Positions 1 to 11,070 of a stretch of 64,000 nucleotides of DNA are shown in pieces. The notes beneath the pieces were generated by a model. The model had not been told where the DNA came from. It was given only the letters and a program-made list of their open reading frames with translations, and searched no databases. Position 1 is the first letter of the stretch. Each line of letters opens with the position of its first letter. Made by a program: the position numbers and the translations under genes. Source of the stretch: Guadua angustifolia (Eukaryota > Streptophyta > Magnoliopsida > Poales > Poaceae); the NCBI GenBank assembly GCA_036346375.1, contig CM070518.1, positions 372,001-436,000 of the forward strand, read 5' to 3'.

Positions 1-2606
1 GTCAAATAATATGTTTTTCAAGACTTAAAAAATATGGTTGCATCGCTTAGAGAAAAGTATAACCAGTCTTTCATTAGGGGATTGTATTATTACACCAATA
101 TACTTAGTACCTCCAAGGTACTTGAGGATACCCACTTTCCTACCTTATAGTAGAAGATGCACAATTATGTGGTAAACTCTTAATATCCTCATTTTTATCT
201 TTCGAGTTATTATGGGTCATTATCTAACTTCTATGGATAATTGGTGTATATTGACTGGATGCATTTTCCTTTATAGGAAAATCACTTTCAGGAAATCTGC
301 TTCCTTCACTCTTCCATGAAACACTCTTTCTTTAAGAAAGATGTTATTAACTTAGCAAGATGCTCTTCATCGAAGAGACTATAATGTATAAGTATCAAAC
401 ATACATATGTAGCAATTTTGTTTCTTTTCATAAGAAACTATGAATCCCTTAAGGATATCACCAAGGATTTTTCAAATCCATTACTGCATATTTATTTATG
501 CCATATGCCAAAATCAATATATAATGGAACTTTTATATATGAGAATAATAGTCTCTTTTAGAGATATGAACCATAGATTTTATCACCACATTATGTAATG
601 ACCCATTAAGTCTTGACCAATTTGTCCAAGACTAATAGCTATTATGGTTCAACCTCTTGTTGTTGTCTCTAGACCCGATATGCACACTTCATGTGTCATA
701 TGTCATGGACTTTTAATTCCAGATTTGTACTTAGCAACCCTTTTTAAGAGGTAATCTGTTGATAGTTTTTCATATATCTCATATCCTCATATTCTCACAC
801 CTAAGAATATCTCAAATTATTATAAACCAGAATTTTGTCATTTCCCAAACAAAAAAATCTTGGTCGTTCCATATTCCCAGCATTATTGACATGCGCGCGC
901 ACATTGTTGGGATTCATCATTTTTTTTATGATTTTATTTTAAGGAGTATTTTTCTGACTAAGTCATTTAGATCTAATATTCGCAAGCGTCCTCGCATATT
1001 TAGATCATTTACTATAAGTCAATTCAATTCCATAAAAATAGAAATATTGTCATCCCAGGATATTCCATTCTTAACAATCCATTTACATCACAGTAAATGA
1101 TAACTCCAAATTTCTGGCAAACTCCCTATTTTGCCAAACAAGAGCATGTACTAAACCTTTGTTTAGTATATAACCAGTACATTTATCTTTTAGTTATAAA
1201 GATCATTTCCTTCTCTTAATGGAAAATCTCAAGGCATTCACTTTTATGGGCATTTCTCTCCCTAATGCTAAGATTAATTTGATCTTTATTAACAACATAC
1301 TTTTCAAAATCCCCTCTTATGAGCATAAGATTAATGGAAATACCAATCCAAAAATCCTTCAATAGCCCTAATATGTATGTTGCAATGGTGATACTATGTG
1401 GGAAATATATCATTCCACGCATTTTTAAATAATCAGGGGTATGTAGTAATATAGACTTTTATCAATGCAGTGTATTGGCATGAAAACTGCATGATCCCAC
1501 ATTCTAGTGGACTATCCCATCAGTTTGGGTAATATTTGCGACAAGATACCCACATAGGGATCAAATAGTCGACAGAATTAACCAAAGTCTAGATTATTTT
1601 GCCCATTATTTGATCCAAATACTCATACAAATATTTGAAAATAGGTCACTAATTAATGCGACATGGTCATGACTAGTATGAACTAGTTACCATCATAGTT
1701 TAAAATTTTAAATGCTCCATTTGAGCATATATTTAATGCTGGTATCAAACATGACCAAACATAATCTGCACTAGAATATGTTCTTACAGAACAAATCAAT
1801 CAATTGATTGATAATATGTATGCCATATGTGCACAATGAAATAATTATGCACAATTCTCATTGTGCATTTCTAAATCGTCAATAGTGTCATGATCATCTA
1901 TGATCATAGGTCAGAGCCAAGGAATTTTGGGAACCATTTGTTTCAAAACAAATGAATATGACTTCTAGTTACAATACATGCATACAACCATGTGCATGTA
2001 TTTTGTATGTCAGTGACTAGCAAATTGTCAAAATAGTAATCAACTATCCACCACGTGGATATTGGCAATAGCATAAGTGACTTTTAGTATCAACCGAATA
2101 CATACAAAGTCATTCAATTATTCCCAAAAAATGACTTATTGATTTATCCATGTACCATTTGAATAGGAAATCTTCAAATTCTTATCATCATAAGCATATG
2201 ACATGATGCCTTTCAATAGGAATTTATCTAAAAAAATTCCCATCATTAAAAGCCCCTTTTGTAAACTGTCTAATATTCTCCCCCTTTCATGCCAACCATA
2301 AATTTTCGAGTAATAGCATATGCATCAAGTATATGCTTCGAACCAATTCAAATTTGGATTCATACTTCCATTGGTACGAATTTTATGGCATGTTACCAAC
2401 ATATATCTTGGGGAGTCATATAGACTTTTATGTCCTATGACATATTATAGCCAATTTGATTCACCATAAATCAAATCATTATTAAGCTATATTCCAATGC
2501 CACCGCAGAAAAAACTTTCCATTTGTCTTCAAGACATCGGTGTATATTTTAAGGCTTTAATAAGTATTCTGAACACTTATGTTTTCTCACAAGGCAAAGT
2601 GTATAA

Positions 2607-2837
2607 GGCCCTGTTTGTTTTAGATTTTGATTATGGATTCTGGCCCTAAAAGCAGAATCAGAAACAAATAGCCTGATTCTAGAATCCGATTTTCACAATC
2701 CAGCCCACCCATATACACTAGAATCCACAATCCACTTCATATGTGCTTTTGGATTCTAGCTTTTGGAGAATCACTTCTCTATAATCACAATCGAGAATCG
2801 ACTTTTAGAGAATCCAAAGCTGAAACAAAGCAGACCC
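2607..2837. mobile_element. Tourist-like (PIF/Harbinger) MITE
   Basis: A 231-bp segment has imperfect terminal inverted repeats: GGCCCTGTTTGTTT on the left and, read inward from the right, GGGTCTGCTTTGTTT. It is flanked by the trinucleotide TAA at 2604-2606 and 2838-2840. TAA/TTA duplications are typical of PIF/Harbinger MITEs. The interior repeats the motif GATTCT/AGAATC on both arms, so the whole segment can fold back on itself. No coding capacity is seen. Confidence 0.75.
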
Positions 2838-3889
2838 TAAATCAAAATTTAAGGCATAACACTTTTCACTGTTCCATGCAAGATTAATCATCTTGCTCCA
2901 AGCAAGATATGCTATGAGCATAATGTTCTATTCAACATTTTCACACAATCAACTCTTCTCCAAGAGAGAAATCTTTGAATAGAATAATTTAGACCACTTG
3001 ATGGTCATATGGAATCCTATGCTTTTCATAAGCATGATATACCAATAATGCCACTCTTATAGCATAACGACATCTCAAGATAACTAATTGACAATTAACA
3101 TAATTATCATTTTATTGTACCTACTTGTCAACTGGGACAAATATTAATAACATTTTTGTTACATAGTCTTAACCAAAAGACTATAAAATGGACTTAACAA
3201 TCCAAACTGGTGCTATGTTATATATTTGGCTTGATGTACATGATAGTGCAACCAATCTATAATAGTACTTCAAAGACTATTATATAGCCAAAATATCTCT
3301 CTTTGTCACATATTTGCCATTTATAACAATTTTGAGGATTTTCCTTAACCATGGAACAAATGCCATTCTTATGGCTACATATCCATTATGTCAAAACCCT
3401 TTATTAATCTCAATTCCTGCCAAATAATAGGCAAACGACATTTAATGTCGCTATCGAGATTAAGGAAATCACAACGATGGGTGTAGACCTTCATATGTCA
3501 TGGCTTCGGGTGATTTTTATCGCTGCCATATTAATGGACTCCGTACCAAGAAAGTAGTCACCAATCGCAAGCCAAATATTTGGCAATGGCATGACAAAGA
3601 TAAATCCAATAATATATTTGATGCCACTTTGGACAACCAAATATATATTTAGAGATGTCTCTTTTATCATGTAATGCACTTCAGGTGTACAACCCACATG
3701 TATGTGTTAATTACATGAAAAGAGTGCAATATGGTAAAATTTGAAATTATCCATTCTGAGGATAATATCACAATTTCCCATAATTTTCCTAGCAGTTTCT
3801 AGGAAAATAACCATAATAACATAGTTCTCGTAACTTTGTAGGATTTTTCAGGATTTTCCACAATTTTATACAGAAAAACTAGTGTAAGG

Positions 3890-4560
3890 CTTTCAAATAC
3901 AGAACAAGCGAGCAACTCGCTGCTAATGTCTTGGACTCCACTCTATTAAGAGTAGTCGATGCTACAGTCGCTACCTAAGACATAGTCTCTGTTCCATCAG
4001 TCAGTTGGTTTAAGATACTTTGAAGGTAATCACCCATAGGTGTAGATCTTGCTGTAATGGGCAAGAAACTCACTGCTAAAACATGAACTCTATCCCGTAG
4101 AGGATATGCGACACTGTGGTCACAGTCAATGTCATACACTCCATTACATTATACTTAAACCAAACTCATAGAAAGCAATCACTAGGATTTTGCCCTTTTT
4201 AGCATTTTTCTGAATTTTTCTAGCATTTTCAAGAATTTATGCTACGTATTTAAGCCAAATAACAAATTGACTTAAAACAATTTAATAATGCAGAAATTGG
4301 TATAGTCTTTCAATACGAAACAGGCGAGAAACTCGCTGCTAATGTCTTAGATATAGACTCTGTTTCGTTAGAAATTTGGTTAAACTACATTGAAGGTAAT
4401 CACCCGAAGGCGTAGACCTCATAGCAATAGGCGAAATATTCGCTGCTAATACATGGACTCTGTCCCGTTAAAGATATGTGACACTATAGTCGCAGCCAAT
4501 GTACTAGACTCTATTACCTTGTACTTAATCCAAATCCATAGAAAGTAATCACCATATGCC
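3890..4560. repeat. Diverged direct duplication, period about 417 bp
   Basis: Two copies of a roughly 245-bp block begin near 3902 and 4318. Each holds the phrase ACTCGCTGCTAATGTCTT, then GAAGGTAATCACCC, then a GCGACACT segment, and ends near TAGAAAG(C/T)AATCAC. Within each block, the part starting AAACTC(A/G)CTGCTAA recurs about 120 bp later, giving a repeat inside the repeat. Copies differ by many substitutions, so the duplication is old. Function is unknown; such blocks are common in untranslated parts of LTR elements. Confidence 0.6.
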
Positions 4561-4937
4561 AAAGCATTTAAGCTAGAAAGAGAAATTCAGAAATATAAAG
4601 CCATATGACACAAATAATGGCATATGAACATGTAATATTTCAACTGGCAATATTTGCATGGGCAAAATCGCAAAGATGTGCAATAAAACTATCATATATG
4701 CATTTTCCTCGACATTATAAGGGATAAATATGCAGTCAACGCCATTGCCGCAGGCAAAATAGGAGACCTTGCCGTCTTCTAGACGAGAGTGTGCCTCGGT
4801 CTTCATGACCAGCATGCACTACTCTCTGCTTATTTTAATGACTGCATGATGTGTTCAAAAGAAAAATCAAGAACATCGAAGATGGATTTGAACAACATAC
4901 CATTGTCCATTGGCTAATCACTCGCTTGATGGATAGA

Positions 4938-5160
4938 CACTACACCACGTCCTAGATTTAGAGACAGACATCTGTCAGTAAAACTTGACTTTCATAGTCA
5001 AATGGTATGTCGGTAAAAGTCTGTGGCAGAGAGTCTGTCGCTAATGCCTCTAAACAGTGACATTTTGTCTGTCGGTAATGCTATAGACATAAAGGAACAC
5101 ACTGTGTGTCGGTAATTACATATATATAGTCAGATTGTCTGTCGCTAATATTACACCCGC
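4938..5160. repeat. CACTA-1 left terminal and subterminal repeats
   Basis: After the inverted terminus, seven or so copies of a short motif follow, in the forms TCTGTCAGTAA, ATGTCGGTAA, GTCTGTCGCTAAT, GTCTGTCGGTAAT and TGTGTCGGTAAT. They are spaced roughly 25-40 bp apart. This is the usual arrangement of transposase-binding sites in En/Spm elements. Confidence 0.8.
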
Positions 5161-5199
5161 TAAAAGCCCAAAATAATTTGGCATGCATGCACGCACGCG

Positions 5200-5692
5200 T
5201 TAGCGCCCGGTTATTCACCGGCCGCGCCACATTTTCACAGACAAAAGCAAAACCCTAGCTCTTGTCCCGTTCCCCACGGCCTTGCCCAGACTAGCGCCCT
5301 CACCACCCTCTCACCCTCTCCCCGCCCGTCCCTCACTTTGTCTCGATCGGTGCTTCCTCACCTTCCTCTCCGGGGCCGCCTCCTCCTCCCGGCCCTCTCC
5401 ACGCCGCCTCCTCGTCCCCGCCCTCTCTGTGCCTCCTCCTCCCGCCCTCTCCGCCGCCTCCTCCCGCCCTCTCTCCGCCACATCCACCTCCCCATCCTCT
5501 CCACCGCCTCCTCCTCCCGTCCTCTCGCCTCTACCTCCTCCTCATCACGCTGCCTTCCCCACCGTGCCGCCAACCACCACGCCGAGGAGATCACGGGCGA
5601 CGGCGGCGGCGCAGATCCCAGCGACGACTTCACCAAAGAACGGCGGCGAGGACAGAGACGAAGCACTAACTCCCACTCCTCCCGCTCCGTCG
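5200..5692 (+). other. GC-rich CACTA-1 leader exon
   Basis: This CpG-rich block contrasts sharply with the AT-rich flanks. It starts after an AAAACCCTAG motif and is built from variants of CTCCTCCCGCCCTCTC(C/G)GCC. The + strand frame from 5282 gives a Pro/Ser-rich low-complexity protein, probably an accident of composition rather than a product. A plausible splice donor, CCGTCG|GTAATG, closes it at about 5692. CACTA-2 carries a block of the same style at the same place relative to its TNP2 gene (61990-62590, opposite strand). I infer the promoter-proximal 5' untranslated exon of the transposase transcript. Confidence 0.55.
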
Positions 5693-8600
5693 GTAATGGA
5701 ATGGCTTGTTTAGTGCATGTTTTTTAAGCGATTGATGTGAAATCTTGGATGGATAGCGAACAAGCAGAAATTGCAGCTTGTATGCCACTCTTCTTAATTA
5801 TAGCGGCTTTAAACATCGCAAGTTACGTATTTAGGATATTGTCGGGATCCTAATCGAATCCGACAAGCAGGCGGAAGAAATCTTGTAAAATAGCCACGAG
5901 ATAACACGAAACTTCGATTTTCAAGGATCTGAAGCACCAAAGATGAGAACTAGGGTTCTAGACTACTCTAAAGACTATGATATATGTGGGAATCCTGCTT
6001 TCCTCTTCCCATTCCAGCTGATTCACCATCTTTGGTAATTCGTGTGTGTGTGTGTGGTAATAGTTATATATGAATACAGTTCTTTGGTTGAGCAGATTAG
6101 CATATACTTGAAAAATATAGCAATGAATTGTTTGCGCTTGAGGTTGGATTAGGAGAATGCATTGTAGGGATTGTTATGTGAAGGGCATTAACAATCTGTA
6201 TGTTTTGTTATTACCACTACAAATAAGTGACTTCTTTGTTTGCGATATAGTATGTATTGTTATATGGAATTAGGGAATTATGAAATAATGATACACATTT
6301 CATTGAGGATTTGATCACTTAGCATGGCTGTTTTTTGTATACTTTTAGTTTCTCTGTGTTCAAATTGTGTATGATAATGATGTTTACACTCCCATCATCC
6401 CGATGTTGCAAGTCTTTCGAAGGATGGCCATTTTGTTTTGTGCACAACCTCCGAATTCAGTTCATGGTATGATATGCAGACAAATAGCCTAATCGAAACC
6501 TTAGCTTGCTCCTGGTAGGGAATAGTTGTCCCATTGAAGATATGCTCTTTCATGTAAGCTCTATTTGCTTATTCAATACAAGCAATTGCGCTCAACCATA
6601 GAGACCGGACAACGGTCTTTCGCACAACTTCTAGAATTGGCCACTCACTACATATCATGAGATAATAGAAATTTTGTTTTCCTTCCACCAAGAAGCAGAT
6701 CCATTGCACGGAGGAGGCACAAAGAAAATTACAAACAAGAAAATAAGAAAAATAGCGAATACAATTACATTGTATTTCATTGCCTCTGAATAATATTGCA
6801 AAGTAAGCCAAGTATTCATAATAGAAAATAGTAAAAATGCACAATACATTTGGAAAAGATGAGATAGTTAATTGCAAATCCATCATTTGATATGTCAAAC
6901 ACATGTTCCCCATCTAGTCATCTTCACCATCATGCATTTTGGTTGCTCTTTTCATTATTTGCCTTCATTTTGGAGGATTGCAAAATGCATAGTATCAAAC
7001 TGTTCCTATTTATGTAATTTTACATTCATACTATGTCTTTGTATTTCTTTGTTTAACAACTGAATCAACTTTATTCTTGGCAACCTCATTAAGATACTTC
7101 ATTTGAGGTTAAAACTCATGAATCAAATTTTTATGAAATGGATTGCATCTTTTGTACCATCAATGTATATCTGTGGTGCTATTGTTGGTCTAAATCACAA
7201 GTAAATATCTGGTATGTTGTAGATCAGCAGATCAAGAGAACGCCAACCTCTAAAAGCGAACTCCATGACCTTCGAGCAAGCCTTCCTAACTGGGATCCCA
7301 TTCTTTGGTTATTGGTATAGCATGCCCATATAAGCTGCAAAGAAAGAAGTGTGATGAAGTAAGCCTTTATGCTCTCGCTAATTTTTTTCCTTCTATCTTC
7401 CCTTAGGTGGTGTAAAATGCAGATTCCCAAGCGGTATTATTTTTAGGTCTTTTTATTACTCGAAAGATAAACGTCTCACGATCATTTATTAACCAAACAC
7501 CAAGCTAATGCATTGTTATATCGCATTCCACATATTCCCGAAAATTCCTTGGCTTTGATTCTGTGAAGCTATTGTACTTTCGTAGTAGTTTTAGATTGTG
7601 AGCAGCGTGATCTGAAGTGTGGCATGTTTGGTTTCCCATAGTTCGGTTCTACTATACTATGTGAATTAGCACCTCGTTCCAAGCACACTTGATCTTGAGA
7701 GTTGGCAACCATCCTTTCTCGCTCATAAGCTACTTTTGTTGGATCATCTTGCAAAAGGACTGACACCTTATCGATTACCATCCCGATTGTTTGGGTTTAT
7801 CCTCTGAAGTGTTTATTATACTATTTTCCGGTGCAAGTGAATCAAAACCTCTAGTGGAACCCCAAGGTCTTTGCAGCAGAAGAGAAGAAAGGGAATGATG
7901 CATGTACACCCACACAGACACTAAAGTTGCGTTTGACTAAATCGGTAAGAATAGTTATATGTTAGTTGTGGGTTTTTAGGTGTGAGCACAGTAACTTAAT
8001 CCTCTCACTGGTAACTTATGACTAGCAAAATGGAGTGAGAACACCGAATTCACAGTGAGGAGTGAGGGCAGTCTCAGGCTGAAAATCTGAGGAGGGAGGT
8101 TAAATAGAAACTAAAGGTAGATATAGAAATGAACTGAAATAAGTAATCGAAACATTTAATTATATAAATAAATAAAAAAAGTTTTGGGTCTCAATTTTGG
8201 CATTTTGCAACTGTTAATTGGCTGCATATTCAAGCGAGATAACTTAGCATGTTTGCTTCTTTCAAAACTGAGATAATATTATAGCTCTAGTACTGTTACT
8301 TTGTGCTTGGTGCTACCCCTAGTAAAGAAGCATGGGTACTCTTGAGATATATTTGTTTGTTTGCATAAATACATGGATGTTTCTTTGCTCTGATGAAAAA
8401 ATGAGCAAGTTTTTGTAGTTCATGTGTTATCCTGTAGTTTAGCTTTACTCAAGAATTATATAACTTTGGAGAGAATTCTATGTAGCTCTAGTTGCATGTT
8501 CTTTGTTGACATTAGTTTTCTTGTCTCCTTTGTTTGTGTGTTTACGTAATATAGATTGACATCGAGTTCTAGATGCTAGTTGCTCTTGTGTTCAAGTGCT

Positions 8601-8884
8601 AGTTTTGTCACGATCCGATAGTACAATTGGTAACTCAGCGTTAGGAATTGAGAAAGCGAGACATGCTGCCATGAAAAATTTATAAATTTATCACTCACCC
8701 TGGTTGTTTTGGTTTTGTTGTCCTGTGAGTAAAAACTACAGAGTTGCTAAATGGATAAACAATGGATGGATAAGCCTAGGTAACGAGAAGACTTCAAACT
8801 ATTTTGGTTCTACATTTTATACCTATTTAATCGAATCGATACTTATTGAAAAATTCCATGTAGGCACAATAACATATATTTGGA
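5693..8884. other. AT-rich intron-like stretch of CACTA-1
   Basis: Between the leader and the TNP2 frame there is about 3.2 kb of AT-rich DNA without a recognisable gene. It has a short GT run near 6041-6056. Small frames exist, for example at 7569-7781 on the minus strand, which codes for a polar stretch of 70 residues, but none matches a family I know. Position and composition suit a long first intron. Confidence 0.4.
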
Positions 8885-8887
8885 AGG

Positions 8888-11070
8888 GTGAACAGATTTT
8901 TACAGTATGCATTTAGTAATTCATCAGTAGGAAACAAAATACTATGCCCTTGTAGATGTTGTGTTAATTCATTATGGAGAGATAAAAGTGAAGTTCGTGA
9001 ACACTTGATATGTGAGGGTTTTCTAGAAGGGTACAAGATATGGGTGTTTCATGGAGAAGATAACTCCTCACAAAATTGTGGTGCCAATGATGAGGCTCTT
9101 GATGTAGAGGAGCCAGCGAGGATGATGACATCTCGATTTGCCGTGACATAGCATGTGGAATAGATGATAGAGGGATTTTGAGGATGAGGGTGATTGAGCA
9201 AACAACAGAGATTTGGATGCTCTTGGAAGCTATCTAATGATTTTGGTCAAGAGCTATACAGGTGTACAAAGTTCTCAAAGTTACGTTTTATAGTTAAATT
9301 GCTTCACACCAAATTACTTGGGGGATGGTCTGATAAGAGTTTTGACCTACTTCTAGAACTACTAAATGAAGCTTTCCTGAAGGGTCAAGACTACCTAAGA
9401 ACTACAATGAAGCTAAGAAAACAGTCAAATGCTTAGGACTTGGATATGTCGGTATTCATGCATGTGTAAATGATTGCATCCTTTATTGGAAGGATAATGC
9501 AGTCTTGATTGTTGTCCAAAGTGTAAAACTTCTCGATGGAAATCGAAAAGAAGAGTTTAGATGGGAAGCGCATACACAAGGTACCTAATAAGGTTCTTCG
9601 TTATTTTCCAATAAAGAGAAGGTTCGAGAGGTTGTTTATGTGCTCAAGAACAATTTGCTCTAACAAGATGGCATGACGAAGAGCGCACAAAAGATGGTTT
9701 GCTTAGGCATCCAGCAGATTCTCCTCTTTGGAAAGATTTTGACCACAAATATCCAGATTTTGCTTCCGATAGTCGCAATCTTAGATTTGCATTAGCTACA
9801 GATGGTTTTAATCCTTTCGAGATCCATGAATATCTCTTATAGTATTTGGCCTTTTATTCTAATTCCATACAACTTCCCTCCATGGATGTGTATGAAGCAA
9901 CCAAATTTCATTGTTTCTTTGATAATCCGGTCGATATGCTCTGGTAGTGATATGGATGTCTTTCTTGAGCCGCTAGTTGATGACATGTTAGATATGTTTG
10001 TCCATGGTGTTAGAGCGTGGGATGCTTCCAAGGGTGAGTACTTTCAATTACGTCTTTGCCATATTATGCACCATTTCGGATTATCCAGTCTTGGATATGT
10101 GGTGGATGTTCTACCTCTGGTGAAGGAGCATGCCTTGAGTGTCATTCTTTTACATGTTCTCTTCGGTTGAAAAATGGTGGCAAGACTTGCTACATGGGGC
10201 ACCAGAGGTTCCTACATGCAAAGCACCCATTTAGGTATGTGATTGATTCATTTGATGGTGTTCTGAAGCTTGGCCAGCACCTATTCCACTATCTAGGAAG
10301 AAATTCTAGAGCGCGAAGGCATGCAAGGAATTTATGGGAAGGATCCATCTAGAAAGAAGGTAACAAAAAGCGTAAGCGTGATGGGGAGCCAATCAAAATC
10401 TGGAAAAGGAGGTCTATTTGGTTTAAACTTTCATACTGGAAGGACTTGCTTTTGCGTCATAATCTTGATGTGATGCATATTGAGAAGAATGTATGTGATA
10501 ACATAATTAATACATTATTAGGCACAGACAAGAAATCAAAGGATAACTTAAATTCTCGTTTGGACCTTCAAGCCCTAGGAATAAGAAGTGATCTCCACCC
10601 TATTGAAGTAGATGATAGATTTTATTTGCCTCCCGCACCATACTCAATGAGCCCTGAAGAGAAGAAATTGTTTTGTAAAGTATCAAAGGGAGTTAAATTT
10701 CCTGATGGTTATGCATTTGATATACGTCGCAATGTCCTTGTCAATGAGAAAAAGATAATTGGGCTTAAGAGTCATGACAATCATGTTCTTCTCCAACACT
10801 TACTTCCACTTGCTGTTAGAAGGATATTACCAGAAAATGTTACTACAGCATTGATTCGTGTCAGCAATTTTTTTAAGCAAATATATTCACCATTATCCGT
10901 GTCGTTGATATGCAAAAACTAGAGGCCGACATACCGAGACCTTATGCCTTCTTGAGACAATGTTCTTACCATCATTTTTGATATTATGATACACTTGATG
11001 GTTCATCTACCGGCTCAAGCAAGAATGGGCGGCCTGTACATTTTCGTAACATGTATCCTGTAGAGAGGTA
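8888..11070 (+). pseudogene. TNP2-type CACTA transposase, broken (CACTA-1)
   Basis: Similarity to the TNP2/TNPD transposase of En/Spm elements can be followed in order. First comes the N-terminal transposase-associated domain with ILCPC..CVNSLW and VREHLICEGFLEGY (8888-9100). Then WSDKSFDLLLELL and VKCLGLGY (9320-9450), a CPKC-like cysteine pair, LATDGFNPF and ILIPYNFPPWMCMKQPN (9800-9910), and the Transposase_21 signature NLDVMHIEKNV (10446-10500). Finally comes VHLPAQARMGG (11000-11040). The reading frame shifts several times (near 9430, 9830 and 10060) and has stops, so no full protein can be made. Similarity stops at a MYPVER-like sequence at about 11070. The C-terminal DUF4218 and DUF4216 portions found in CACTA-2 are absent. 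The product would cut the element out at its ends in the nucleus. Confidence 0.9.

Larger units (their letters stand above)
1..4937. other. AT-rich non-coding region left of CACTA-1
   Basis: No reading frame longer than about 115 residues is present and none resembles a known protein. The DNA is AT-rich and full of short local duplications. It contains a Tourist-like MITE and a diverged duplication near 3.9-4.6 kb, listed separately. The text runs on directly at 15386 once CACTA-1 is removed. There, a minus-strand motif at 15429-15442 resembles the primer-binding leader of some plant Copia elements, so this stretch may be the decayed inside of a minus-strand Copia element. A purine-rich run on the minus strand near 2280-2288 would suit a polypurine tract, but no LTR start follows it. 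The assignment is inference. Confidence 0.4.

Noticed and set aside
759..1100. 113-codon ORF in the AT-rich left region
   Set aside because: The Ile/Phe/His/Ser-rich composition looks like translated AT-rich noise and no family is recognisable.
5358..5666. Arg/Gly-rich minus-strand ORF opposite the CACTA-1 leader
   Set aside because: It is open only because the block is GC-rich and repetitive; several frames on both strands are open at once.
6569..6913. 114-codon minus-strand ORF inside CACTA-1
   Set aside because: It is hydrophobic with Cys, Phe and Tyr in excess, as AT-rich DNA gives by chance, and no domain or supporting context is seen.
7569..7781. Polar 70-codon minus-strand ORF in CACTA-1
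   Set aside because: It reads more like a protein than its neighbours, but I could not tie it to a family and it has no start context. It is left as part of the intron-like stretch.
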